Notes: generated from the letters alone by a model not told the origin. A stretch of DNA of 64,000 nt from Mycoavidus cysteinexigens_B (GCA_031963465.1 JASSUG010000003.1:192595-256594), one strand, 5' to 3'; positions 55,809 through 64,000 are shown, counted from the stretch's first letter. Program-made: numbers and translations.

Positions 55809-56834
55809 ATGAAAAGATTGCTTGACTGGAGAGACAGAGTTCGCTTCAGGTTGTTGAAAAAATGTCGTATTTATTTTGTATTCGCGTTGACGAGCCTCTA
55901 TTGGCTAGTGGCCTACGCGAATGGACTGGTTGCACCGAACGTGAATCCTGTCGCGCTACCACAGGTTGTGGCGCATCGCGGCGGCACTGGCGATGCGCCG
56001 GAGAATACGCTTGAAGCGATCAGGCTCGCAGTTGCGCACGGTGCCGATGGGATGTGGCTCACCGTGCAGTTGAGCAAAGATGGTGTGCCGATACTATATC
56101 GCCCTACCGATCTCGCCTCGTTAACAAATGCGTCCGGCCCAGTCGCAAATTACACAGCGGCCGAATTGGCACGGATGAATGTCGGATGGAATTTCAAGAA
56201 CGAGCATGGGCAATATCCATATTGCGACCGTCCGATTGGCATTCCGACACTACGCGACGCTTTGCGCTTGCTACCAGTCGGCATGCCAGTAGTGCTCGAT
56301 ATGAAAGCACTACCCGCTGAGCCACAGGCGCGGGCGGTGGCGCAGGTACTGAGCGACGAGGATGCGTGGCCGCATGTATTAATTTATTCAACCGAGGCTG
56401 CGTATCAACAGGCTTTCAACAGCTATCCACAAGCCCGGTTATTCGAATCGCGCGATGCAACGCGCAGCCGGCTAGTACAAATTTTACTCAATGATGGTTA
56501 CGAAAGCGTACCACTTGCGTCTGCATGGACTGGTTTCGAATTACACCGAAAGCTGGTGGTGGCGGAAAATTTAACCCTTGGCGAAGGTATCTCGCAAGTC
56601 AATGGGATGATGTGGACACCTGCGACAGTTGCTCGCTTCCGTCATCAGCAGGCGTCAGTGAAAATCCTCGCGTTTGCAGTCAATAATGCGCTCGACTACC
56701 AAACTGCAGCGTGTCTCGGCCTGGATGCAGTATTATCGGACTCGCCGCGGAAGATGGTGGCGATCAAAGCCGAGTTAAGCCATAAGCCATTACTGTGCGA
56801 GGCAACTGCAAAGAGATCCCTTGTCACGCGCTAG
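55809..56834 (+). CDS. Glycerophosphodiester phosphodiesterase-family protein, membrane-anchored or secreted
   Basis: 341 residues from the ATG at 55809 (an in-frame TTG at 55782 lies in IS3 debris). A hydrophobic segment (IYFVFALTSLYWLVAYANG) is followed by a GDPD barrel: VVAHRGGTGDAPENTLEAI, GADGMWLTVQLSKDGVPILY, IPTLRDALRLLP and a C-terminal LGLDAVLSDSP. The first catalytic His-Arg and the PENT Glu are present. The canonical E-x-D after GAD is replaced by WLTV, and the HD after the KDGVP strand by YRP, so classical GDPD activity is doubtful. I recall a Burkholderia subfamily with the same changes, which would mean a distinct activity rather than decay. Confidence 0.8.
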   Translation: MKRLLDWRDRVRFRLLKKCRIYFVFALTSLYWLVAYANGLVAPNVNPVALPQVVAHRGGTGDAPENTLEAIRLAVAHGADGMWLTVQLSKDGVPILYRPTDLASLTNASGPVANYTAAELARMNVGWNFKNEHGQYPYCDRPIGIPTLRDALRLLPVGMPVVLDMKALPAEPQARAVAQVLSDEDAWPHVLIYSTEAAYQQAFNSYPQARLFESRDATRSRLVQILLNDGYESVPLASAWTGFELHRKLVVAENLTLGEGISQVNGMMWTPATVARFRHQQASVKILAFAVNNALDYQTAACLGLDAVLSDSPRKMVAIKAELSHKPLLCEATAKRSLVTR

Positions 56835-57493
56835 CCACAGGCGAAATCTTAATATTTATTTCCTCAAGATAACTGCGTGGATTACCCTGTGCATCCATTT
56901 GAATATCTCGCGTCGAATCGTCAGAAAGATCCAAATTTCATCGGCGAGCGTATCGGCTTGCACCTTAATAATCTGCAGATGGGACAGGTGCCAGGATAAC
57001 CTACTCAGCGGTAACAGGAACTACTACAGTTTAAGGCAGTGCCGAAATCACTAGCTATGTGTTAGATCATTATGGTCTGATTACGGTGAAAGGCCAGAAT
57101 TCACGGTTTGTACAAAACCAAAAAAGCAAAATAGAAAATCCATAAATTGCGCTGCTTTACACCAATTATCTCAATTTTATGCCAGCCTAAATAGGGGGAA
57201 TGGCGATGATTAAATGGGGTAATTGTGCATAAAAATACCCCATTAAACGGTATTGTTCCCCCATTTGAATACTGCGCTGAATGGTTTTGGTGTGATGCAA
57301 GTATCGGATTGTTTGGAAGTTAGACGGATGAAGAAAAATTTGCAGCACGTAAACATGACCTCATCCAGGCCATTCTAACGGTGAATAACTTCTTTGAGCG
57401 CCTAAGGTCTGGAACGAAAGCCGCATCATAAAAGCCTGTGAGCACTATGAGTCACTTCAAAATTCTTTGTTCAATTGTGTCAATGGGACATAT
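56835..57493. other. Gap with frameshifted remnant and nested inverted repeats
   Basis: No intact gene. A remnant reads EKFAARKHDLIQAILTVNNF (about 57330-57395) and, one frame over, WNESRIIKACEHYESLQNSL to a stop at about 57503; I do not recognise the family. Nested inverted repeats are listed separately. Confidence 0.45.
57194..57262. repeat. Nested inverted repeats
   Basis: Outer arms GGGGGAA (57194-57200) and TTCCCCC (57256-57262); inner arms AATGGGGTA (57213-57221) and TACCCCATT (57236-57244). Together they could fold as a two-stage stem, or mark an element end. Confidence 0.6.
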
Positions 57494-57583
57494 AAAATTT
57501 GATGATCTACATCGTGGGTTGAAAGGGACCCAGGATGACTAGGATCATTTGAATGAAGCTTTTAAATAAATAAAAGAATATTG
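57494..57583 (+). promoter_or_regulatory. WD40 leader, copy A
   Basis: A 90-bp leader that precedes the ATG of a truncated WD40 copy. It starts aaaatttga, contains atcgtgggttgaaaggga, and ends with aagcttttaaataaata and a short purine-rich stretch. TTGAAA with GGATCAT-like sequence 17-18 bp on is a possible promoter. Confidence 0.65.
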
Positions 57584-57694
57584 ATGCTCACTTCCATTTC
57601 GACTTCTGCCATTACGCATTATCCAGCGGCACAAAAGACCGTAAAACTTGTATTTCTCGTTGCGATAAGCCAGCACACGAAACAGACGAAATAA
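57584..57694 (+). pseudogene. Truncated 5' copy of the WD40 gene
   Basis: ATG plus about 18 codons match the paralogues (LTSISTSAITHYPA), then the sequence jumps to the integrase-associated repeat and stops at 57692. Only the start of the gene survives behind a full leader. Confidence 0.85.
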
Positions 57695-57862
57695 CGCATT
57701 ACGAAGCAAAAAACCGGCGCATAGTGTGTTGCGATGGGGTTAAACAAGAGGTCAGAAGAAAGGTTGCGAAGCAAAGCAAAGTAGTTGGGGCATACGAGTA
57801 TCAAGATGACGGAGCATTATGTGCGTAATCGCCGAGGTGAGAAGGAGGAGCCGACGAGATAA
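57655..57862 (+). repeat. Inter-gene repeat, copy 1
   Basis: Starts cgttgcgataagcc and shares about 200 bp of imperfect similarity with 59980-60189, including the recombinase tail. The same block follows the truncated WD40 copy and the complete gene at 58022. Confidence 0.75.
57785..57862 (+). pseudogene. Tyrosine-recombinase C-terminal fragment, copy 1
   Basis: LGHTSIKMTEHYVRNRRGEK then a short tail and TAA. This is the LGHxxxxMTxxY box with the nucleophilic Tyr of phage-type integrases. An in-frame TAG lies directly upstream, and the Arg-containing boxes are not preserved. Confidence 0.75.
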
Positions 57863-57931
57863 ATAGACAGCAAGATGGTCTACGCAGAAATTGTATCGGA
57901 TACAGTCGCGCGCGTGTCGAAGGGGAGATGT

Positions 57932-58021
57932 AAAATTTGACGGCCCACATCGTGGGTTGAAAGGGGCCCAGGATGACTGGGATCATTTGAATGAAGCTTT
58001 TAAATAAATAAGAGAATATTT
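57932..58021 (+). promoter_or_regulatory. WD40 leader, copy B
   Basis: The 90-bp leader, the same length as copies A and C, directly abuts the ATG at 58022. GCCCAC-ATC-GTGGGT can form a small hairpin inside it. TTGAAA follows the hairpin. Confidence 0.7.
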
Positions 58022-59893
58022 ATGCTCACTTCTATTTCGAATTCTGCCATTACGCATTATCCGGCAATGCAAAGATCTCTGATGCCTTCATTAGCTTCAT
58101 TACCTACCTGGCTTCCGCCCGAGATTCGAGAGGTCATAGAAAAGCAGTTAGATGTGGCAGACTGGCAGAATTTTTTTAAAGCGCTGGCTATCGCGACTCG
58201 CAACGGTGAATCTATAGACTCACCTGTCTTGAAGTTGCATCTGCTACAGCAAAAAGTTCCAATTGACTATCAGTACGATGTGGCAAAATCAGACAAGAGC
58301 TTGCAAGACTTTGCATTGAATCAACTAAAAATATGGTGGAAGTCTGGCCAACTGGCTCAAATTGTAGAGAAACCAACCCTTTTTGGTCTGTTGAAATTGG
58401 TGGGTGGCCCAGCGCTATTCAGATTTTTGCAAGAACGGATCGAAGAGGATGCTGAGTTAGAGCACAAGCTATTGAGCTGGGTCGAACGGTCTAAAACAGA
58501 GGAGGTGCAGACGATCGCGGCGAATGCAATGATGCTGCTGGCCAAAGCTGATGTAGATATGAGTGGGCACGATTTCAAAGGGATTCGGGTGCCAGGAGCA
58601 GATTTAAGCGGTGGTCAATTTGATGGTTCCCAATTTGAAGGAGCGGATTTGAGCCATGTGAATTTTCGTCGTGCACGATTGCGCGGGGCAAATTTACAAC
58701 GAGCAAATTTGGCAAGCGTTAACTTTGGGGAGCTGCCGGTTATAAATATTGATGGTAAGTCGACAAAAAACTGTTTTTACTCACCGGATGGATGCTGGCT
58801 GGCTATTGAAATGCAGGATCACCAAATTAATCTGTATCGCACAGAAAATTTAGAGCTAGTGTGTACGTTTGAAGGGGGCAGCGGCGACTATTCAGATAGT
58901 ATGATTTTCTCGCCGGATAGTAAAGTTCTGGCAGCGTTAAGGTGGTGGAGTGGCCCAGGGCTATGGAAAGTAGGCAGCGAAGAGGAGTGGCATATCTTGG
59001 AAGGGCACGGTGGGCATGTCAGGAGTTTAGCTTTTTCGCCAAACGGGAAAATTTTAGCATCGGGTAGTATGGATCATACTGTGAGGCTATGGGAAGTAGA
59101 CAGTGGAAAAGAAAAACACATCCTTATAGGACATACCGATAACGTAAATAGTGTGAGATTTTCGCCAAACGGCGAACTCCTAGCTTCGGGGAGTAAGGAT
59201 GGGACGGTGAAACTATGGAGAGTGGAAAGCGGAAAAGCATTCTATACGCTTTATCAAGCTGCTCCTGATTCTCCTAGTTATGATCGTTCTAGAATAGTAA
59301 GCGTGAGATTTTCGCCAAACGGTGAATTCGTGGCTGCGGGTAATCGGGATACAGCGGTTAAGTTATGGAAAATCGAAAGTGGAGAGAATTTGCATACTTT
59401 CGAGGCTTGGGGTTCTCTGATCAATTTTTCGCCAAATAATGAATTCTTAGCAATTTTTGGTCTAAATGGCGGGGGTGCGCTGTGTAGTGTGGAAAGTGGC
59501 AAAGTATGGAAAACGTTTGAAGGCCTTAATGGCACAGTGTATAGCGTAAAATTTTCGCCGGATGGCAAGCTTTTAGCATCGAGTGCTCGAGATGGAACGA
59601 TAAAGCTATCGAGCGTGGAAAGCGGGCAAGTGCTGCGTACGTTTAAGGAAAGAGATGGCAGAAAGATAACATGGATGGATTTCTCGCCTCAGGGCAGGGT
59701 TTTGATGTGGAAAGCGGGCAATATGGTGAGGCAACAAAAAGTAGATAGCCTCAAAGTAGGCGCCTACTGGGGGCCATCTCAAAAAAAATTGAAGGTAGCT
59801 AATATGTCTATTCAGGGTGCTTTGGGTTTAGGCCGGGTGAATCAAGTCTTGCTTAAGCAAAAGGGCGCAAATGGGGAACCCGCACTAGTGTAG
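58022..59893 (+). CDS. F-box-like / pentapeptide / WD40 protein, paralogue 2
   Basis: 623 residues. Residues 24-60 (LASLPTWLPPEIREVIEKQL, then DVADWQNFFKALAIATR) resemble an F-box. A helical domain runs to about 175, ending LLSWVERSKTEEVQTIAANA; a pentapeptide segment spans about 180-240 (VPGADLSGGQFDGSQFEGAD, RLRGANLQRANL). About eight WD40 units with FSPNGELLASGS and VKLWRVESGK patterns follow, then a tail VNQVLLKQKGANGEP. No signal peptide. The N-terminal half is nearly identical to the next two genes while the propellers differ more. Confidence 0.88.
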   Translation: MLTSISNSAITHYPAMQRSLMPSLASLPTWLPPEIREVIEKQLDVADWQNFFKALAIATRNGESIDSPVLKLHLLQQKVPIDYQYDVAKSDKSLQDFALNQLKIWWKSGQLAQIVEKPTLFGLLKLVGGPALFRFLQERIEEDAELEHKLLSWVERSKTEEVQTIAANAMMLLAKADVDMSGHDFKGIRVPGADLSGGQFDGSQFEGADLSHVNFRRARLRGANLQRANLASVNFGELPVINIDGKSTKNCFYSPDGCWLAIEMQDHQINLYRTENLELVCTFEGGSGDYSDSMIFSPDSKVLAALRWWSGPGLWKVGSEEEWHILEGHGGHVRSLAFSPNGKILASGSMDHTVRLWEVDSGKEKHILIGHTDNVNSVRFSPNGELLASGSKDGTVKLWRVESGKAFYTLYQAAPDSPSYDRSRIVSVRFSPNGEFVAAGNRDTAVKLWKIESGENLHTFEAWGSLINFSPNNEFLAIFGLNGGGALCSVESGKVWKTFEGLNGTVYSVKFSPDGKLLASSARDGTIKLSSVESGQVLRTFKERDGRKITWMDFSPQGRVLMWKAGNMVRQQKVDSLKVGAYWGPSQKKLKVANMSIQGALGLGRVNQVLLKQKGANGEPALV

Positions 59894-60368
59894 GGCATAA
59901 GTACCGATGTCTCATTGTTTTGCCTGGCAGGGCGCAGGCTATCAAGAAAATTATCTCAATCCCTGACTCAACTCAAACGTGATCGTTGCGATAAGCCTGC
60001 CCACGAAACAGACGAAATAACCCATTCCGAAGCAAAAAAACGGTGCAGGGCTTGTTGAAATGGGGTCAAATAGGGGATCAGAAGAGGGATTGCGAAGCAA
60101 AGCAAAAGCAGTTGTGGCATACGAGTATCAAGATGACAGAACGCTATGTGCGTAATCGGCAGGGTGAAAAAGTGGAGCCGACGAAATGAGAGAAGCTGGC
60201 AGCAGGGTTAAGTAAATTCTGTAAAATCTGGCGATTCACGTGAGTGAGCGATGAATAGGTCCTGGATCAGGGCTTATCAAAATTTACCAGATTAATTTAC
60301 TTTAAAGAACAAGGCTTATGCTGAACCCAATTTCGAGCCCTACCAACCTTCAGTCGAAGGGGACATGT
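59894..60368. other. Inter-gene spacer, repeat copy 2 and remnants
   Basis: Holds the second copy of the inter-gene repeat (about 59980-60189) with its recombinase tail, plus a truncated start of a 51810-type WD40 gene. No intact gene. Confidence 0.6.
60112..60189 (+). pseudogene. Tyrosine-recombinase C-terminal fragment, copy 2
   Basis: LWHTSIKMTERYVRNRQGEK and a short tail to TGA, matching copy 1 with the LGH changed to LWH. Catalytic Tyr context kept, remainder lost. Confidence 0.75.
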
Positions 60369-60377
60369 AAAATTTGA
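60318..60377 (+). pseudogene. Truncated start of a 51810-type WD40 gene
   Basis: ATG followed by LNPISSPTN matches the MLNPISS start of the 881-residue WD40 protein, not the MLTSIS start of its neighbours. It stops after 19 codons because it runs into leader copy C (60369). Confidence 0.7.
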
Positions 60378-60458
60378 CGGCCCACATCGTGGGTTGAAAG
60401 GGACCCAGGATGACTGGGATCATTTGGATGAAGCTTTTAAATAAATAAGAGAATATTG
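60369..60458 (+). promoter_or_regulatory. WD40 leader, copy C
   Basis: 90 bp, nearly identical to copy B, ending at the ATG of the next gene. CCCAC-ATC-GTGGG hairpin and TTGAAA are conserved. Confidence 0.7.
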
Positions 60459-62375
60459 ATGCTCACTTCTATTTCGAATTCTGCCATTACGCATTATCCG
60501 GCAATGCAAAGATCTTCGACACCTTCATTAGCGTCATTACCCACCTGGCTTCCGCCTGAGATTCGAGAGGTCATAGAAAAGCAGTTAGATGTGGCAGACT
60601 GGCAGAATTTTTTTAAAGCGCTGGCTATCGCGACTCGCAACGGTGAATCTATAGATTCACCTGTCTTGAAGTTGCATCTGCTACAGCAAAAAGTTCCAAT
60701 TGACTATCAGTACGATGTGGCAAGATCAGACAAGAGCTTGCCAATATTTGCGTTGAATCAATTAAAAATATTATGGAAGTCTGGGCAACTGGATCAAGTT
60801 GTAGAGAAGCCAGCCCTTTTTGATCTGTTGAAATTGGTGGGTGGCCCAGCGCTATTCAGATTTTTGCAGGAACGGATCGAAGAGGATGCTGAGTTGGAGC
60901 GCAAGCTATTGAGTTGGGTCGAACGGTCAAAAATAGAGGAGGTGCAGACGATAGCGGCGAATGCATTGATGCTGCTGGTCAAAGCTGACGTAGATATGAG
61001 TGGGCAGGATTTCAAAGGGATTCGGGTACCAGGAGCAGATTTAAGCGGAGGTCAGTTTGATGATGCGGAATTTGAAGGCGCGGATTTAAGTCATGTGAAT
61101 TTTCGTCGAGCGCGGTTGCGTGGAGCAAACTTACAGAGAGCAGAGTTGACAGGCGTTAACTTTGGGGAACTGCCAAATATAGAGATAGAGACGGATGGCG
61201 GCTCAAGTCACTATTTTTATTCACCAGATGGGCGCTGGTTAGCTTTTGAATCGTATAACGGAGTTGAACTATACGATATGAAGACTTTGGAGTTGGCGCA
61301 TAGGTTTTCAGGGTATGCGGATTATTACTCCAATAATATGGCTTTTTCGCCTGACGGTAAGGCTTTGGCATTAATGGAAAACTGGAGGGAAGAAAACTGG
61401 GACGAGCCGCTAGTGAGAGTATGGAGGACAGACACCGGAGATAGCTGGCGTACGTTTAGAGGACACACAGGGGGGAGTATTAGAAGCGTCACTTTTTCGT
61501 CGAACGGCGAGTTGTTGGCGACGGGAGGTGTGGATCATACAGTAAGGCTGTGGAAAGTAGAGAGTGGCGAACCGTGGTATACCCTTGTAGGACATACGGA
61601 TAAAGTAAACAGTGTTAAATTTTCGCCAAACGGTAAATTTTTAGCGTCGGGTAGCAGGGATGAGACGGTGAAGCTCTGGAAAGTAGAAAGCGGAGAAGAA
61701 TTCTATACGCTGCCAGCGCACAACCATAAGGTGAGAGATGTGAAATTCTCACCAAACAGTGAGCTTCTATTGTCGGCTAGCTACGATCATACCGTGAAGC
61801 TGTGGCAGGTCGAAAGCGGAGAACACTTACATACTTTTGGATTGAGCTACGAGAGTTATACAATGCATCACGTCAATTTTTCGCCAGATAGTAAATTTCT
61901 AGCAATCTTTAATCACTTAGATTTGTATCTTGAAAATAGAGATAGGGCAGGACACTTATGGAGTATCGAGAGTGGAGAATTATGGAAAACACTTGAAGGC
62001 CATAAAGAGATGGTGTATAGCGTGCGATTTTCTCCAAATGGTAAGCAGCTGGCGTCCGGAAGTAGGGACGGAACAGTCAAGCTGTGGAGTACAGAAAGCG
62101 GGAAAGTATTGCATACATTTAAGGCGGGCAACGATAAATCTTATAAGAGGCTATGGGTGGATTTTTCATTGGACGGTAAAGTGTTGATGTGGAACGAAAG
62201 TGGAGCTGTGAAATTGAAAAATGTGGATGGGCAGAAAACCGGTTTGTATTGGGGCCCATCTCAAAAGAAACTTAAGGCAACTCATATAGCGGTTGAAGGC
62301 GCTCGGGGTTTAAGCTTGGCGAATAAGATTTTGCTAAAGCAAAAGGGTGCAATTGGAGAGCCCGCGCCAGTGTAG
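60459..62375 (+). CDS. F-box-like / pentapeptide / WD40 protein, paralogue 3
   Basis: 638 residues from the ATG at 60459 (the TTG just before is not needed). Same order as paralogue 2: F-box-like LPTWLPPEIREVIEKQL, helical domain, pentapeptide stretch (VPGADLSGGQFDDAEFEGAD), then about eight WD40 units (for example VKFSPNGKFLASGSRDETVK) and the tail NKILLKQKGAIGEP. Differences from paralogue 2 concentrate in the propeller. A hairpin follows 21 bp after the stop. Confidence 0.88.
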   Translation: MLTSISNSAITHYPAMQRSSTPSLASLPTWLPPEIREVIEKQLDVADWQNFFKALAIATRNGESIDSPVLKLHLLQQKVPIDYQYDVARSDKSLPIFALNQLKILWKSGQLDQVVEKPALFDLLKLVGGPALFRFLQERIEEDAELERKLLSWVERSKIEEVQTIAANALMLLVKADVDMSGQDFKGIRVPGADLSGGQFDDAEFEGADLSHVNFRRARLRGANLQRAELTGVNFGELPNIEIETDGGSSHYFYSPDGRWLAFESYNGVELYDMKTLELAHRFSGYADYYSNNMAFSPDGKALALMENWREENWDEPLVRVWRTDTGDSWRTFRGHTGGSIRSVTFSSNGELLATGGVDHTVRLWKVESGEPWYTLVGHTDKVNSVKFSPNGKFLASGSRDETVKLWKVESGEEFYTLPAHNHKVRDVKFSPNSELLLSASYDHTVKLWQVESGEHLHTFGLSYESYTMHHVNFSPDSKFLAIFNHLDLYLENRDRAGHLWSIESGELWKTLEGHKEMVYSVRFSPNGKQLASGSRDGTVKLWSTESGKVLHTFKAGNDKSYKRLWVDFSLDGKVLMWNESGAVKLKNVDGQKTGLYWGPSQKKLKATHIAVEGARGLSLANKILLKQKGAIGEPAPV

Positions 62376-62396
62376 GGTATAGGTACCGATGTCTAA

Positions 62397-62421
62397 TTGA
62401 GTCGCCTGCTGGGCGACTCAA
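62397..62421 (+). terminator. Terminator-like hairpin after paralogue 3
   Basis: TTGAGTCGCC (62397-62406) pairs perfectly with GGCGACTCAA (62412-62421) around a 5-base loop. No T-run follows. Confidence 0.6.
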
Positions 62422-62426
62422 TCTGT

Positions 62427-62475
62427 CTGGCTGGGATTATTTGAATAAAGCTTTTAAATACATAAGAGAATATTG
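62427..62475 (+). promoter_or_regulatory. WD40 leader, copy D (3' half only)
   Basis: Matches the last roughly 48 bp of copies A-C (ctgggattatttgaa, aagcttttaaata, agagaatattg) directly before the ATG at 62476. The upstream half with the hairpin and TTGAAA is missing, so this gene may depend on other signals. Confidence 0.65.
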
Positions 62476-64000
62476 ATGCTCACCTCCATTTCGAATTCTG
62501 CCATTACGCATTATCCAACAACGCAAAAATCTCTGATGCCTTCATTAGCTTCATTACCCACCTGGCTTCCGCCCGAGATTCGAGAAATTATAGAAAAGCA
62601 GTTGGATGTGGCGGACTGGCAGAATTTTTTTAAAGCATTAACGATTGTGACGCGCAATGGAGAGCTAATAAATTCACCTGCCTTGAAATGGCATCTGTTG
62701 CAGCAAAAGGTTCCAGCAGACTATCAGTACGATGTAGCAAGATCAGACAAGAGCTTGCGAGCCTTTGCATTGAATCAACTAAAAATATGGTGGAAGTCTG
62801 GCCAACTGGCTCAAATTGTAGAGAAACCAGCCTTTTTTGATCTGTTGAAATTGGTTGGTGACCCAGCGCTATTCAGATTTTTGCAGGAACGGATCGAAGA
62901 GGATGCTGAGTTGGAGCGCAAGCTATTGAACTGGGTCGAACGCTCTAAAACAGAGGAGGTTCAGGCGATAGCGGCGAATGCATTGATGCTGCTGGCCAAA
63001 GCAGACGTAGATATGAGTGGGTACGATTTTAAAGGGATTCGAGTGCCTGGGGCAGATTTAAGTGGAGGTCAATTTGATGAAGCTCAATTTGAAGGAGCCG
63101 ATTTAAGCCATGTCAATTTTCGTCGTGCACGGTTGCGAGAGGCCAATTTACAACAAGCGGAGTTGGCAGGAATTAACTTTGGTGAGTTGCCAACTATACA
63201 GGGTAGTAAGTTTAATGCCTGTTGTTATTCTCCTGATGGGCGTTGGTTGGCTGTTTGCAGTGGCGATGGCTGGGAGATCCGCGGGAAGGTTCAGTTGTAT
63301 CACACAAAGACTTTAGAGCTGGTGCATACGTTTAAAGGGCCGTGGGGGAATGTAAGTGATGTGATTTTTTCGCCAGACGGTAAGTTCTTAGCGTGGTCTA
63401 GTGAGGATTGGGACGATACCGTAACGTTGTGGAGGGTGGGAAGTGGAGAGAAATGGCATACCCTTGAAGGGCATACGGGAGGCGTAAGAAGTATGACTTT
63501 TTCGCCAGATAGTAAGCTTCTGGCGTCGGCGAATGTAGTTCATACAGTGAAGCTGTGGAGAGTGGAAAGCGGAGAGACATGGTATACGCTTCAAGGGCAT
63601 ACTGATAAAGTAAATAGCGTGAAATTTTCGCCAAATGGTGAATTCCTGGCGTCTGGTAGTCGGGACGAGACAGTGAAGCTATGGAGAGTGGAGGGCGGAG
63701 AGGAATTGCATACGTTTGAAGGGCATACTAATAAAGTGATCAGTGTGGATTTTTCACCAAACGGAGAGTTCCTGGCATCGGGGAGCGACGATAGGACGGT
63801 GAGGTTATGGAGTGTTAAAAGCAGAGAAAAATTGCACACTCTTGAATGGCATAGTTATGGGCGGCCGTGGCAGATTGTAAATTTTTCACCGAGCGGCGAG
63901 TTCCTAGTAACTTTTAATCATTGGCATGATGGGATGCTCAAGCTATGGAGAGTAAAAAGCGGAGAAGCGTGGAAAACGCTTGAAGGACATAATGGTTTGG
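62476..64000 (+). CDS. F-box-like / pentapeptide / WD40 protein, paralogue 4 (runs off the window)
   Basis: Open for 508 codons from the ATG to the window edge with no stop. F-box-like LPTWLPPEIREIIEKQL, helical domain ending LLNWVERSKTEEVQAIAANA, pentapeptide stretch (VPGADLSGGQFDEAQFEGAD), then at least seven WD40 units (VKFSPNGEFLASGSRDETVK, VDFSPNGEFLASGSDDRTVR). The C-terminal end is outside. Third member of the tandem array. Confidence 0.9.
   Translation, partial: MLTSISNSAITHYPTTQKSLMPSLASLPTWLPPEIREIIEKQLDVADWQNFFKALTIVTRNGELINSPALKWHLLQQKVPADYQYDVARSDKSLRAFALNQLKIWWKSGQLAQIVEKPAFFDLLKLVGDPALFRFLQERIEEDAELERKLLNWVERSKTEEVQAIAANALMLLAKADVDMSGYDFKGIRVPGADLSGGQFDEAQFEGADLSHVNFRRARLREANLQQAELAGINFGELPTIQGSKFNACCYSPDGRWLAVCSGDGWEIRGKVQLYHTKTLELVHTFKGPWGNVSDVIFSPDGKFLAWSSEDWDDTVTLWRVGSGEKWHTLEGHTGGVRSMTFSPDSKLLASANVVHTVKLWRVESGETWYTLQGHTDKVNSVKFSPNGEFLASGSRDETVKLWRVEGGEELHTFEGHTNKVISVDFSPNGEFLASGSDDRTVRLWSVKSREKLHTLEWHSYGRPWQIVNFSPSGEFLVTFNHWHDGMLKLWRVKSGEAWKTLEGHNGL

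Noticed and set aside
57619..57986. Two minus-strand open frames in the WD40 spacer
   Set aside because: They are antisense to the recombinase-tail repeat and leader, which explain the sequence better.
63398..63839. Several minus-strand frames at the window end
   Set aside because: All are antisense shadows of the WD40 gene that runs open on the plus strand to the last base.

Overview
The window looks like chromosome from a Burkholderiaceae bacterium, most probably a reduced fungal endosymbiont of the Mycoavidus / Burkholderia-related endosymbiont type. The housekeeping order (suhB, trmJ, lpxH, ppiB, TPR protein, cysS, alkA-like, accA, tilS, lysC, tRNA-Ser) is Burkholderia-like. It is embedded in moderately GC DNA full of insertion-sequence fragments, a decayed prophage and large eukaryote-like repeat proteins. 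The genus assignment is inference; no search was run.

Layout. 1-2.75 kb: end of the 2-oxoglutarate dehydrogenase E2 gene, lpdA and zapE. 3.3-17.1 kb: a co-directional biosynthetic cluster of a BKACE-family protein carrying a repeat insertion, a 3438-residue three-module NRPS (C-A-T x3, TE) and a NodU/TobZ-type O-carbamoyltransferase. 17.2-32.6 kb: an accessory block with two giant NACHT-ATPase proteins (1789 and about 1828 aa). They share a NACHT core, a 33-residue HEAT-like array (21 and 17 copies) and a C-terminal cap, but have different N-termini. A hemerythrin gene, a broken copy of it, transposase stubs and fragments of further repeat proteins lie around them. 32.6-44.6 kb: the conserved housekeeping block. 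44.9-55.0 kb: a candidate integrated element starting at tRNA-Ser(GCU) and ending at a 14-bp copy of the tRNA 3' end. It holds an XRE regulator, a decayed T7-like prophage (tail fibre split by an intact IS110-family element, tail-fibre assembly protein, GH108 endolysin, holin, spanin pair with an amber codon) and a 14-blade WD40 protein. 55.1-55.8 kb: a graveyard of IS66, terminase and IS3 remnants. 55.8-64 kb: a GDPD-like gene and three tandem WD40 paralogues, each behind a conserved leader, with truncated copies and tyrosine-recombinase tails between them.

Functional picture. The cluster probably makes a short carbamoylated peptide, since adenylation pockets with acidic residues hint at basic amino acids. 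The NACHT-HEAT proteins resemble bacterial NLR-like STAND proteins, with swapped N-terminal domains over a homogenised repeat array. The WD40 family has an F-box-like N-terminal motif, a pentapeptide stretch and a beta-propeller, an architecture suggestive of host-directed ubiquitin-ligase adaptors. The last two readings are inference from architecture.
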